Origin: Acanthacorydalis orientalis
Lineage: Eukaryota; Arthropoda; Insecta; Megaloptera; Corydalidae
Assembly (NCBI GenBank): GCA_034766995.1
Contig: CM068317.1
Coordinates: forward strand, 11,341,001-11,405,000
DNA: 64,000 nucleotides
Direction: 5' to 3'
Part shown: in pieces, positions 47,859-58,744 of the stretch
Position numbering within the stretch: the first letter of the stretch is position 1
Layout of the letters: every line of letters starts with the position of its first letter
Translations under genes and position numbers: made by a program
Notes under the pieces: model-generated
Databases searched by the model: none
Told to the model about the DNA's origin: nothing
Seen by the model: only the letters and a program-made list of their open reading frames with translations

Positions 47859-49208
47859 CCTTGATCAAAAATGTTCCAGGAGTTTTCACATAAAATCTAA
47901 AATATTTGATATTCATCAAAATTTACTCTATCTTCAAAGTATTTTTTATAGTTTTTTTCTATTCTTCAAATTTCAAATATTTTTTTATCGTATACAATAT
48001 TCGCATGCTAACGTTTCAACCAATCTTCGATAAGATATTCGTAATCGACTGACGATATGTCCTTCAGGTCTTCCATCAATTTTTTCCTAATGGCTTCAAC
48101 CGAGTCAAAACGGCATCCTCGGATCGGTAATTTGAGTTTATGGAATAGAAAGTCACAGGGGGCTTGGTTAGGCAGATAAAGCGTTTGCGGAATGATCTGG
48201 GTTGAGTTTTTGGCCAAAAAATCCCGAACAAGTATTGAAGTGTGAACCGTCGCATTATCGTGATGTAAAATCCTCGAGTTATTTGCCCAAAATTCTGGAC
48301 GATGTTTGCTGTTCGCTTCACGTAAACGTTTCATAACATCTATGTAATATTCCTTACTGACTGTTTGACCCTTTATATAAAACATTTAAGAAAACCTTGA
48401 TCTTTGATCGAATTTGGCGCTCTCTTTTCGGTCTCAGTTTGTCTTTATTACACCATTCGGATAATTTCTGATTTATTTCGATGTTAAATCCATACACTTA
48501 AGTCTCGTCTCTAGTTATGATTCGTATCATGACGTGGGATCCTCAAACGCTTTAGAAATCATTTCGGCGGCAACATCATTACGACGCGGTTTTGCTTGAA
48601 ATTTAGCATTTCGGCACAAGTCTGGCTGCGACACGTTGCAAGTTTAAAGTATCGGTTAAGTGTCTAAGACGATATGCCGATATTGTCAGCAATCTCCCGC
48701 ACAGGAAATCGATGATCATTCAGGATTAAATCCTTCATATTTTGAACATGTTCTTCATCGGCTGATGTCGACGGCTGTCCCGAACGAGGATCATCTTTTA
48801 TCGACTGACCTTTCTTAAGCAAGGTTAATTGTTGAGGGTTTAGGGTGCTTTGACAGGTTATTATCGCCCGTTTCTTAAATAAACTACCACTGGTATAACC
48901 ATGTTTTCGATAAAAAGTTATTTCCAAATGCTTTTTCAGATGTTTTAAACGTGTCAGCACAAAAATTTCGATTTTGACACAAAACTTAATACAAACTTCT
49001 TGCTTGATAAATTTAGACATAGTAAAATTCGCCGAACATACCAAACACTACTTTACAAAAACATCAGATGTTCATGAATGGTTCGAGAGATTGCAATAAT
49101 TTTTGATATAGATTACAGTAGGATTACCAACATTATTATTCAAAAATTTCAACGATGGGTTGGCACAATTATTTTAAAACAGAAATTCCAGAAACTTTCT
49201 GACTAGGA
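47859..49208 (-). mobile_element. mariner element, full length, decayed, inserted in an AT-repeat region
   Basis: About 1350 bp. The left end CCTTGATCAAAAATGTTCCA then GGAGTTTTCAC pairs with the right end read on the minus strand, CCTAGTCAGAAAGTTTCTGG then AATTTCTG, allowing one or two gaps. TA precedes the left end (47857-47858) and follows the right end (49209-49210). To the left is GTAT/CATA/(AT)n sequence (47796-47850) and to the right (AT)n from 49215. Confidence 0.82.
48008..49020 (-). pseudogene. mariner transposase, irritans-like, inactivated
   Basis: Minus strand. The ATG at 49020 begins MSKFIKQEVCIKFCVKIEIF. After an aberrant stretch the N-terminal domain resumes with IKDDPRSGQPSTSADEEHV and an ILNDHRFPVREIADNIGIS block. 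The central region (48660-48400) is out of frame but retains an ITRDET-like first catalytic Asp (about 48510). The frame at 48385-48008 holds QTVSKEYYIDVMKRLREA, LHHDNATVH and, 34 residues after that Asp, CDFLFHKLKL. It ends with YLIEDWLKR and a stop, slightly short of the usual C-terminus. Frameshifts inactivate it. Confidence 0.88.
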
Positions 49209-49209
49209 T

Positions 49210-49214
<5 letters not shown>

Positions 49215-49279
<65 letters not shown>
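49215..49279. repeat. (AT)n array
   Basis: Directly adjoins the right end of the mariner element. Confidence 0.95.
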
Positions 49280-49281
<2 letters not shown>

Positions 49282-49811
49282 AATATTATAATTACAATAA
49301 CTGCATTAAGGATACCATACTGGAACAAATATTAATACTTTCAATCCTAACAAAAAATACTGACATGGACATAAAATAACATATAGCTCATTATCGGTTT
49401 ACACTGTGTTTTCAGTAAATAATTAAATTTTCTCTTGCTGTATAACAAATGTATTTTTTTTTTCTAAAATTATTGAGTACTACATTATTTTTATGAATTT
49501 TCCCCCACTTCATGTCTAGAAATTACATTAATTAAAGGATCTTCTTTATTCTACTATCAACTTACAGTATATCAAAATCACTCTCTTTCACTTATAGATA
49601 CTGGACATTGCTTCAGGATATCCGAAACTGCTTATATGAGATGTATGAATTATAAATATTTGTGGTACAAAACTTTAAATTCGTTATAAGACATTATGCA
49701 TCGTTTGCCTCTGTGCTGTTTTAATAATTAAACTTTAATTCCGGCCTCAAAGGTTTACAAAAGTTATACAGCCATGCTTATAATCTTTCACTAATACTGC
49801 AACTAAATCTC
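49280..49811. other. AT-rich DNA, nothing recognised
   Basis: No frame or repeat arm seen. Confidence 0.45.
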
Positions 49812-49930
49812 ACTAGCTAGCAGTGTTTAATGTATCACTAAATCTAGCTATGCTTATTAAATTTATTAAGAATAAATTTATGATTACGACGAGACTAAAT
49901 AAAACATTACACACTACTCACTAGTAAAAC
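49812..49930. repeat. FB2 short fold-back element, copy 2
   Basis: Left arm CTAGCTAGCAGTGTTTAATG then TATCACTAAATCTAGC; right arm read inverted CTAGTGAGTAGTGTGTAATG then TTTTATTTAGTCTCGTCG. Same order as copy 1 at 44515. An FB1 copy starts immediately after. Confidence 0.65.
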
Positions 49931-50280
49931 ATATCATAAGTGAATTCTTTTTCCATCCCATAAATCACAAACATTTTTTTCTGATCAAAAATATTTAATA
50001 AACGTTTTTGATTGTTAATTATGTGCATATATGGCTGAATTGCTCGCGAACTTCAGACCATTGTAGATAAAGAAAAACTTTCTCTTCTGTACCTTGTCGA
50101 TTTTTCTTATATAAAAGATTTTTCTGTACCTTGGCATTCTGAGGATGATACTTTTACTATACAACTGTGCATAACCAACAACCAAAAATGATCAATAAAC
50201 ATCAACTGAAAACTTGAAAAAAATGTGTGAGTTGTGAGGGAGAAAAGAATTAATTTGTGAAAGTGGATTTAGCCACAGTG
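49931..50280. repeat. FB1 fold-back element, long two-armed copy
   Basis: Left: AAGTGAATTCTTTTTCCATC, CATAAATCACAAACATTTTT, TTCTGATCAAAAATATTTAA. Right: TTCTGTACCTTGGCATTCTG, AGGATGATACTTTTACTATA, CAACTGTGCATAACCAACAA, CCAAAAATGATCAATAAACA, GTTGTGAGGGAGAAAAGAAT and the terminus GTGAAAGTGGATTTAGCCA. The right arm and terminus are the best-defined end of the family. Confidence 0.82.
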
Positions 50281-50524
50281 GTTACAACTGGATTTTAATG
50301 AGATTTAGAAATAGTATCTAGTAAAAGATTATGAATGAGGTCCATAATTACTATAAACTATTTTTTAAACAAAAGTATTGGTTCAGATCGGAAGTTATGT
50401 TGTATCTCCAGTTATTTAAGAAGAAACTGATATTAATTAACATTTTATTAACTTTTATTAATCATTTATAATAAATTGTTACAGAACTGTAACTCCATTT
50501 TTTTCATGTTTATTTTAGTTATGT

Positions 50525-50525
<1 letters not shown>

Positions 50526-50573
<48 letters not shown>
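50526..50573. repeat. (AT)n array
   Basis: Uninterrupted AT run. Confidence 0.95.
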
Positions 50574-50576
<3 letters not shown>

Positions 50577-50878
50577 CGTTGATAAATTTAAATATCTTTT
50601 AAATAACTCATTTCTAACTTCTAGTTCTTGTTAAGTTGACAGTTGAAGTTAATAAAGCATGTATGGGTGAACAAAACAATTAAATTTATATATTATTATT
50701 ATCTAAGCTCAAGACAGGTATATTATTATTTTTCATTACATTTATTTTAGATTAAAATAAATAAAAAACATACATACTTTTTATACTTCATACAGAGTCG
50801 TACTAAATATACACTAACAATACCAATTATAGTTAGTGTTCTTTTCCCAAAAAGAATATCGAATAAGAATAAAATAAG

Positions 50879-50965
50879 TTAGGTATAAAAATTAATTCGG
50901 TGCATTACAAATGAATCGATCACAACTATGTTTTAAATTAAAATATTTTCGTCCTTTTAAAAACG

Positions 50966-51053
<88 letters not shown>

Positions 51054-51432
51054 TGGCAAAGCAATTGGAATAACCTCACAAAACAGTAATGAACATGATG
51101 GCGTCTGAAATGCTCCGTAGTAAGTATTGGATGCTTTTCACATTCTACTTGGAGAAAAAAATACGAATGAAATCACAGGAATGATTTGTTCATGGAAAAA
51201 ATACTAAAACCATTGAAAGAATTCTTAAAATGTATTTCGACTGAAAGCCGCCATTTTTTTTCGACAAGGGATTAGTCAGTTACCCGATCATTTATAACAG
51301 ATTGAATTTATAAACAGATGAAGTAAAGTTATACAAAAGAATAGAGGATATTTCGAGGACTGAAATGTATTCCATTTTTCTATAAACAATCATTTTCTAT
51401 AAAAAAGGCACCGAATTAATTCGTATACCTAA
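50879..51432 (+). mobile_element. MD1 copy E: mariner-derived mini-element with both ends
   Basis: Left end TTAGGTATAAAAATTAATTC; right end on the minus strand TTAGGTATACGAATTAATTC. Transposase sense is plus. Relics: TCACAAAACAGTAATGAACA then ATGGCGTCTGAAATGC near 51098 (N-terminal start), AATGATTTGTTCATGG, and CTGAAAGCCGCCATTTTTTT then CGACAAGGGATTAGTCAGTT leading to an FFDKGL.QLPD-like C-terminus, followed by AAAGAATAGAGGATATTTCG. An (AT)n run (50968-51051) occupies part of the left half. Confidence 0.78.
50968..51051. repeat. (AT)n array inside MD1 copy E
   Basis: Lies where other copies read ACTATATATCTTGG, suggesting growth of a pre-existing TATATAT in the element. Confidence 0.9.
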
Positions 51433-51835
51433 TATCTTTATAAGCAATAAATAAATGCAGCGTTACAAGCACAAATTGTTTTCTAAACAGACCTAATATA
51501 TTTTAAATTTCTTACTGATAACATAAAATTATTCTTTCTCTGACACTGTTTATTTCTTAAATACTCGAACACATTAAAAAACATTTAATTTGTTTTTATC
51601 TATCTTATACGTGCCAACTAAACTTATGAACAAACTTTTGATAAGGATAGTTCATTATTTATAAACACTGCATGTCGTATTTATCATCTTTCTTTTACTT
51701 ATTAATATCCTAAAGTCGATAGATGTATAGGAAAAAAATATTAACATTTCTCATAATTTTCCATTCGAAATTTTTAGAATGAAATTGTCAGTCCATATTT
51801 ATTACGCCTATGACTTATTGTATATGTCTTTATCC
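51433..51835. repeat. XR repeat, copy 2
   Basis: Follows MD1 copy E directly. Landmarks shared with copy 1: ATCTTTATAAGC, GTGCCAACTAAACTTATGAA, CAAACTTTTGATAAGG, ATCCTAAAGTCGATAGATG, TTCGAAATTTTTAGAATGAA and CCATATTTATTACGCCTATG. Confidence 0.6.
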
Positions 51836-52200
51836 AAAACATTTTAAAAATATATTTAATTATTTGAAATACAAACATGGGTTAAAAAAGATTAATTGAA
51901 TTTCTTCCACATAGTGTTCGATTTACGCTCACTTACAGGAAAATTCAAATTAATTTCATCAAAGAAACGCATTTAGATAAAAATAAATCATTACAAGAAT
52001 CGGTTAAATAATTGAAATCTTTACTGTAATTAGTATATTCATTCAAATTTATATCACAGGCAGTATTGTACATTCTCTTTAAAAGGCTAAGAAGTTGTAA
52101 ATAGTTAATTTCAGTGGGTTGTTTTGCATTAATTTAGGCACAAAATAAATTTTGCTTTACAATAGTTTACTAAAGATATTCGCATTCATAGGCATACTTA
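51836..52200. other. AT-rich DNA, nothing recognised
   Basis: No frame or repeat arm seen. Confidence 0.45.
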
Positions 52201-52204
52201 TAAA

Positions 52205-52446
52205 CCCTTTGCATTCACAAGGCCAGCTGTACTGCCCAGGCACTTAAAGGCGTTCTACCACTATAGTCAGTGTCACTGCCCACATTTTATCATTTACAGA
52301 TAAAAGCTTTGATAAACGTTCGTCCATCAATGTCATCGGATGTTTACACTTTTCTTTGTTTACTATACTCTTATCCTAATTTATAGTATACAAGCTTCTG
52401 ACTTGTAAACACTAACATATAGCCTAATTGCTCGAAGTGCAAAAGG
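52205..52446. mobile_element. piggyBac-type mini-element, 242 bp
   Basis: Left end CCCTTTGCATTCACAAGG preceded by TAAA (52201-52204); right end on the minus strand CCTTTTGCACTTCGAGC, followed by TTAA (52447-52450). TTAA-type flanks and CCCTTTGCA ends match the 45.5-kb element. The interior is less AT-rich and encodes nothing recognised. Confidence 0.6.
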
Positions 52447-52450
52447 TTAA

Positions 52451-52859
52451 ATCTTATATAAATTTATTTCGTTTTATAATAAAAGTTCAGTATAATGTAA
52501 ACATTAGAAAATATGCTGTTATGACTTTGTTTATGTTTCAATTTGATACAGAATATTGTTGAATTAATAATAATAAATTAAAATAAATATCCTGAATCTT
52601 TAAAAGTTATTAAGAAGAAATATCATTCTCTACAACACAGAAATATGTGGATTAAACTTAGAATTCCAAGAGATATATTGAAATACAACAATTCTGCCTC
52701 TATAAAATTCATCTCTATATATAAAAACTCATAATACTTTTTTATAAAATTCAATCAAATTAAATTCAGTTTCAATTTAAATTGCCTCTATTGAAAATAA
52801 ATTTAACTTATGAATTTTCAAACTTCAATTAAAATTTACATTCAAGAGTTTATAATCGG

Positions 52860-52862
<3 letters not shown>
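52451..52862. other. AT-rich DNA, nothing recognised
   Basis: No frame or repeat arm seen. Confidence 0.45.

Positions 52863-52940
<78 letters not shown>
52863..52940. repeat. (AT)n array
   Basis: Uninterrupted AT run. Confidence 0.95.
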
Positions 52941-52947
<7 letters not shown>

Positions 52948-53096
52948 CTGTGTAATTATTTCACATATTATTTTAATCATACTTTTCGCCTACGCATACA
53001 CACAAATATACATAAAATATAATTTGAGAATTAAATAATAAAAGTGATTTTTCCACTAGTTAATCAACATTCACTTTCCTATTCTACATATCATAG

Positions 53097-53138
<42 letters not shown>

Positions 53139-53431
53139 GGTATAGTTTTAATTATACATCTATTTTCTACGAATTCAAATTTTAATTTATTTGTCTAGAC
53201 TGTTTTATTATAGTATAAATATTATTAACTCATTCAAATTATTTAATTACGTCATAAAGTTAATTTAATGTATCTGATTTTTTCCTGAAAATAATTTTGA
53301 TCAAATCGCTAATTAACTACCGAATATGATATTTTTTAATTATTTACTTGACAATTTGTCTTTAAAAACGATATTCATTCATTATTTGCGAGTTTTGTAA
53401 AAGTCGATTCATTATTGTACCTATATATTTA

Positions 53432-53479
<48 letters not shown>

Positions 53480-53896
53480 GGTGTACAAAAATTATAATTA
53501 TACTTTATGGATTATAAAGTGGTGAAAAATTTATTTCTAAACACGAAATTTTAGACACAGTACCAGAACTATACTGTGATAATATAAACAACTAATAAAA
53601 GTGATAACAATAAATAAACTTGATTATTCGGTAAAAAATACTTTAGATTTCAATATAAAAGTCTTATATGAAAATTAAACTTTTATAATATACAACTAAG
53701 AAAAAATATAAATCTTTTTTACAGAAATGAAAAGAATGTTCAATAAATAAATACTTATGAACTTATATAGGCAATATCTTTTTTTTTTTATTAAAAGCTT
53801 AAACTAAAGAAAATTACAGAACAGCAATTTTTAATAAATTCTATATTAAAAAATATTTTCTTTACAGAATTAAATCAATGTTGTTCGTATGTATGA

Positions 53897-53903
<7 letters not shown>
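52941..53903. other. AT-rich DNA with two short (AT)n arrays
   Basis: Arrays at 53102-53135 and 53437-53475; nothing else recognised. Confidence 0.5.

Positions 53904-53957
<54 letters not shown>
53904..53957. repeat. (AT)n array
   Basis: Directly left of MD1 copy F. Confidence 0.95.
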
Positions 53958-53962
<5 letters not shown>

Positions 53963-54346
53963 GTAAGATGTGAAAATTAATTCGGTACATTTATTATAAA
54001 AAATGAATGTTTACAGAAAAATGGAATACATTTAAATCCTCAATTTATCCCCTATTATTTTGTGTAACTGATTTATCTATTGGGTAAATGGTGGATCTTT
54101 TATCAAAAAAAGATGGTGAGTTTGAATCGATGAAGCCGTAATGGTTTTCGGACCTCTTGCACTATTTTAGTCTTCCAAAGCTGGACAAATAATTTCCGTG
54201 GTTTTAGTAGCATTTTTTTCAACTGGAATGTGAAAAGTATGCAATGCTTAATACGCTGTTTTTCGGGCGACATCGTGTTCACTACTGGTTTGTGAGGTTA
54301 TACCAACTACTTGACCAAGATATAAACGATTTTAAAATGTGAAAGG
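53963..54346 (-). mobile_element. MD1 copy F, right end missing
   Basis: Starts AAGATGTGAAAATTAATTCG and keeps MD1 order: AAAATGAATGTTTACAGAAA, TCCTCAATTTATCCCCTATT, GGGTAAATGGTGGATCTTTT, AAAAGATGGTGAGTTTGAAT, TCTTCCAAAGCTGGACAAAT, TCAACTGGAATGTGAAAAGT, CGACATCGTGTTCACTACTG, TGACCAAGATATAAACGATT. Matching stops near 54346, before the second inverted end. Confidence 0.75.
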
Positions 54347-54935
54347 TATATAAGTTCGTATATTTTTCTCCAAATAAAATATTGAGTAAAAGTAAAATAC
54401 ACTTTACGTTTTGACTATAGTATTTAGAGTATAAAAAACTGAATAAATACATATTTCCACAATGAATTGTAAATTCTACTTACAAAGGTTTCCATTATTA
54501 AGTACTTTCCTCTTTTTTTAATACAATTTATAAATATCTTTATTTGCACTAAAAATATAATAAACACAGCTTGTCAGATATAATTTTCTTATTAAAAACA
54601 AAATACAAGATTTGACTTTCAAAGAAGTATTGAAAATTCATCTCAATCATTTAAAAGAATATATTCTTTCTCTGATATCGATGTATTTTAGAGCTACTCT
54701 AAAATATTAAAGGACATTTAATGCGTTTGTATTTATCGAACAAAAATTTTCAACACACTTTTCACATGAATAGTTAATAAACATTACATTTCATATTTCC
54801 GTCCTTATTGCACTAAAGGCGATTAATTTAAAAGAAAAAGATTTTCTTTTTTCTCTTAATCTTTTATTCGATACTTTTAGAGTGGAATTATCCATTTTTG
54901 TTTATTACGTCTATGCTTATAACATATTAGTAAAT
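54347..54935. repeat. XR repeat, copy 3
   Basis: Shares with copy 1 the opening AAGTTCGTATATTTTTCTCC, AATATTGAGTAAAAGTAAAA and TTTACGTTTTGACTATAG blocks, then AAATATCTTTATTTG, GACTTTCAAAGAAGTATTGA, TGCACTAAAGGCGATT, TACTTTTAGAGTGGAATTAT and TTTATTACGTCTATGC. The frame at 54882-55064 runs out of the repeat and is not credible. Confidence 0.6.
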
Positions 54936-55418
54936 ATCTTTAATAATAAATATATACATTCTAGAGTTATTATTTACATTTTCTTTAAAATTTATACAAA
55001 TACAGAAAATAAGCATGAAACTGTAATACTAATAGATATTAGAGAAAATGTATGGTTTCAATAAAATACAAAATTAGTATTCAGTAAAAAAAACATACAC
55101 ATACCCACAGGCACAAATAAATATATATGTACATACATAGAACAATACAATAAACGTTATTGATATGAAAGAGTTTTTTTTTACATTATGACTTACATGA
55201 TTACGACACATAAATGGCTTAAGTTACCTATTCTCAGTAAATATTAAACTAATTTTAAAGAGCAGTAAATGTTATGCCTATAAGGGGTGTTTTATTTTGT
55301 TGACCATGATAATTTTTTACTAGGAAAAAAATTCAAAAACCTAGTTTAAAGTACTTGATTCAAACTTAGAACGAACTTAAATTTAACTTAACCTAGGAAG
55401 TGTATATACATACATACA

Positions 55419-55422
<4 letters not shown>
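54936..55422. other. AT-rich DNA, nothing recognised
   Basis: No frame or repeat arm seen. Confidence 0.45.

Positions 55423-55473
<51 letters not shown>
55423..55473. repeat. (AT)n array
   Basis: Uninterrupted AT run. Confidence 0.95.
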
Positions 55474-55482
<9 letters not shown>

Positions 55483-55487
55483 CTGTT

Positions 55488-55710
55488 CAGGGCAGTCGTT
55501 TCTGTATCATGTGGCAACGCCCTCTTTTATGGAAAACATATTGCGACCCTCCTGCGAGTTATAAAATAATTAAAACAAATATCTACTACAGTTTACACAT
55601 TTTACATATAACGTTATGTCCTGTTCACGCATGACATTATGTCCTCGCCTCCCTCCATTGTGGTTCCGCCTTTTCTCAAAGAGACGCACCTATTATTAGG
55701 TAAACTCATG
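55488..55710. other. less AT-rich segment, possible hAT-type end
   Basis: Begins CAGGGCAGTCGTTTCTGTAT soon after the array, and further in reads TTGCGACCCTCCTGCGAG. CAGGG starts and GACCC-rich subterminal stretches are common in hAT elements. No opposite end or target duplication found. Confidence 0.25.
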
Positions 55711-56978
55711 TTTTAGAGGATTAAATGGAGAGATTTTTTCTTATTAATACTACCATTGCATGTATATTCAAACTTTTCATTCAAACGTTTTCTAAAAACA
55801 AAATTTGAATTACATCCAATTTTATATTTCCATTTAACTTATTCCATTCTTCTCTGGTTACTTGATATTATACTAAAGCATTTGCAATACTTAAGAAATG
55901 GAGTCACAGCTGTTGATCTATTTTTTAGTATATGCCTTCTAGACATTCTATAACAGTTTCCTGTCATTTATTTGACATTTTTGTGTTAAATATTGTTTTT
56001 GAATAGTTTTAAAACTTTTGGAATATTTCGACGATACTTTTAAAATATGTTTTCACAAGAGTTATTGGTAATATTTGTTTAAAAAAAATATCGTAAATCT
56101 TTGCAATACCAATGTGTTGTCTAATAATATATAACACATTTAATACATGTTTTATGGCTAGATATGTTTTTTTAACAGCTGAGTATAAAAATACCTAAAT
56201 AAAACTAAGAATATTTTAATTTTATATATTTTCTTATTTTTATTTTTAATTTTATCATATTTTTATTTAATATAACCACCAGAAAATGATCGAATTAACT
56301 GGTATTGTTAGAATTTATAATTTGAAAAATATTAATTGATAAGAAAACAATATATTAAAAAAAAACAAATTTATTATATTTCATATTAAAATACAACCAA
56401 AATCTGCTGGAAAGATAGTAAGTTGCTTACTGGTCTTTTTAATCAATTCAGTTCTCTTTCATTAACAGATATAATACATATGTTTGAACCTAAAAAAAAA
56501 TGGAATAAATCTACCAAAATTCCATAAAGTAATATATCACATTTATGTTTTATTTGCAAACTTTATAATATTTTTTTCAATTATAGAATAAATATTCGAG
56601 AAAAAAGTAGTATAAGTTTTTGACTGACATTTGCATTTTTTTTTATTTGTAAAGCTCTGCTGAGAAAAAATAACATTTAGAACATTTAGATTTTCGAAGA
56701 ATACAGATAAATCACTGTCTATATATATTGAAGAAAGTCAATTATTTAACCTGTCTAGGATTAGTTCCTTTTTCCTAAATATTATAAAAGGACAGATTTA
56801 TTTATATGAAGCGGAAAACGAATATATTTCAAGAAATTTTAAATAGAAAATGTTACTCTATATACTTTTGTAATGTCAACTTTTATTCTAAGTTTACTGC
56901 AAAGCACTATATAATATTTACAAATCATAATCAATTTCACAATTTATAATTATTTTTTCATAATAAAATTTGATCGAA

Positions 56979-56990
<12 letters not shown>
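55711..56990. other. AT-rich DNA, nothing recognised
   Basis: 1.3 kb without array or repeat arm. The frame at 55756-55953 is hydrophobic with no domain. Confidence 0.45.

Positions 56991-57038
<48 letters not shown>
56991..57038. repeat. (AT)n array
   Basis: Directly abuts the 5' break of the retrotransposon fragment. Confidence 0.95.
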
Positions 57039-57041
<3 letters not shown>

Positions 57042-57341
57042 AGAAATAGAATAGAATGGATACGAAAACAAACAGGAGTCGCAGATATAATAAGAAGAGT
57101 AAAGAGTCTGAAATGGAAATGGGCGGGACATATCGCAAGAAGAGAAGACAACCGATGGACAAGAGAAATTATTGACTGGGAACCAAGGAATATGAAAAGA
57201 CCCAGAAAGAGACCAATGAGCAGATGGGATAAGGATATTAAAAACTTTCTTGGAAAAGTATGGAAAAGAGAGGCACTGAATCGAACAAAATGGAAAATCA
57301 TGGAAGAGGCCTTTATCCAGCAGTGGATTAACAGGGGCTGA
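57039..57341 (+). pseudogene. RTE-like reverse transcriptase ORF, C-terminal 100 codons
   Basis: Uninterrupted plus-strand frame to the TGA at 57339-57341. It reads RIEWIRKQTGVADII, LKWKWAGHIARREDNRWTR, IIDWEPRNMKRPRKRPMSRW, DKDIKNFLGKVWKRE and ends MEEAFIQQWINRG. The WAGH.AR..D.RWT...W.P...R.RGRP..RW pattern is the conserved tail of insect endonuclease/reverse-transcriptase ORFs. The endonuclease and polymerase domains are not present. No internal stops suggests a relatively young insertion. Confidence 0.85.
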
Positions 57342-57353
57342 TGATGATGATGA

Positions 57354-57356
<3 letters not shown>
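57039..57356 (+). mobile_element. 3' end of an RTE-like non-LTR retrotransposon, 5'-truncated
   Basis: The fragment begins at the end of one (AT)n array and ends in six TGA units (57339-57356) that lead straight into another (AT)n array. A 3' end made of a short tandem repeat with essentially no untranslated region is known for RTE-class elements. Heavy 5' truncation is usual for such retrotransposons. Confidence 0.7.

Positions 57357-57417
<61 letters not shown>
57357..57417. repeat. (AT)n array
   Basis: Directly follows the (TGA)6 tail. Confidence 0.95.
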
Positions 57418-57423
<6 letters not shown>

Positions 57424-57494
57424 TTTAATTTCATCCTGGTAAGACGGGGGTAGAAAAATACCTAATATATAACAAAAATAGACTATAAAATGTT

Positions 57495-57735
57495 ATTTCC
57501 ATATGAATTTTTCTTCTTTCAAATCACAAAAAAATAATCTGATCAACAATGTTCAATAAATGATTATTGATTATTTCTGATTATTCCCTATGCATATTAC
57601 ATCACTCTCGAGGCACTGTAGCAAAATTAAAAGTGATCGATAATTATTTATTGAATATATTTAATCGGAAAAGTTTTAGTGATTTGCGGAATGAGAGAAA
57701 AAATCATTAGTGAAAGTGAATTTAGCAAGAGTAAT
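57495..57735. repeat. FB1 fold-back element, compact two-armed copy
   Basis: Left: TTTCAAATCACAAAAAAATA, ATCTGATCAACAATGTTCAA, TAAATGATTATTGATTATTT. Right: AAAAGTGATCGATAATTATT, TATTGAATATATTTAATCGG, TTTGCGGAATGAGAGAAAAA and the terminus GTGAAAGTGAATTTAGCA. The centre is shortened to CACTCTCGAGGCACTGTAGC. Confidence 0.8.
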
Positions 57736-58744
57736 ATAATTATATTATATAATAACATATTATATTTTCGAGTCACTTTAATAATACTTTATTTTCTTCT
57801 GTGTACTATAGAAATTGTAGATAGATAAGGGTTCAAATAATTATATCTGCGTAAAATAACAAATCTGGTGGTAGGGGTTTCAAAAACCATCAAAGATTTT
57901 ATTTATTTCTGCTTCTCATTTTCAAATAAATTCATGAAGGATTTCATTGAAGGAAACATTGGACTAAATATGTAGAGATGCAATTAATTTTAAATAGGAG
58001 AGTTTCTATGATAAGTGCATATTTATATATTTTATTTTTTTTTAATTTTATTTTAAACACATCACGAAAAACAAGAAGATATTCTTTGATGAAATTCCAT
58101 GAGGAATACCCTGTAATCCATTCAAATATACAAAATAAAAGTGTGAGTGTTCTAAGATTTTCCATATTAATTATAGAAAATGAACTCATATGCTGCTATC
58201 ACACTCAAGTAATGGCGTTACTAATACTAAATAAGAATTTCGTTTCATTTTTAATTTAAACTCTAAATTATTTTTATCATTAGATTTTTATAAGCTTTAT
58301 TTATAATAATATTAGTAATATTCTCTTTCTACGATAAAGAAAACTATAACGTGATATCCAGGTATTTGCATAAATTTCTGAATCTATTTCTATTCTACCG
58401 ACAGTGCAAGATTAATAGATTAGGAATCGAAAGTATATAATTGTGAAATAGATTTTCATAGTGATTAATTCTCAAAATATAGTTGCATGTTTGTATATCT
58501 ACAATCCCTCTCCGTTTGGATCATCTGACATTTTATTTTTCACTACTAGTTCCAATACTTCAGGTAAATTTAAGTTTTTTAGTCTAAAATGATACACGTA
58601 CCTAAACTTGTATTGAAAACTAGAAACTCATGATAGAAAGAACGAGGACAATCAGAATAATGATTAATTTTCATTTTACAGTAATAGGTTTATCTTTAAT
58701 ACAATTCCGTCCTTAAAATGATTATGAAACTAATTACGAATGTA
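57736..58744. other. AT-rich DNA, nothing recognised
   Basis: Frames at 57944-58189 and 57978-58259 overlap on opposite strands and have no recognisable domain. Confidence 0.45.

Noticed and set aside
47859..47890. GATCAAAAATGTTC in the mariner end resembles the FB1 block CTGATCAAAAATGTTCAATAA.
   Set aside because: The similarity covers only 14 bp; the inverted partner and TA flanks show it is the mariner terminus.
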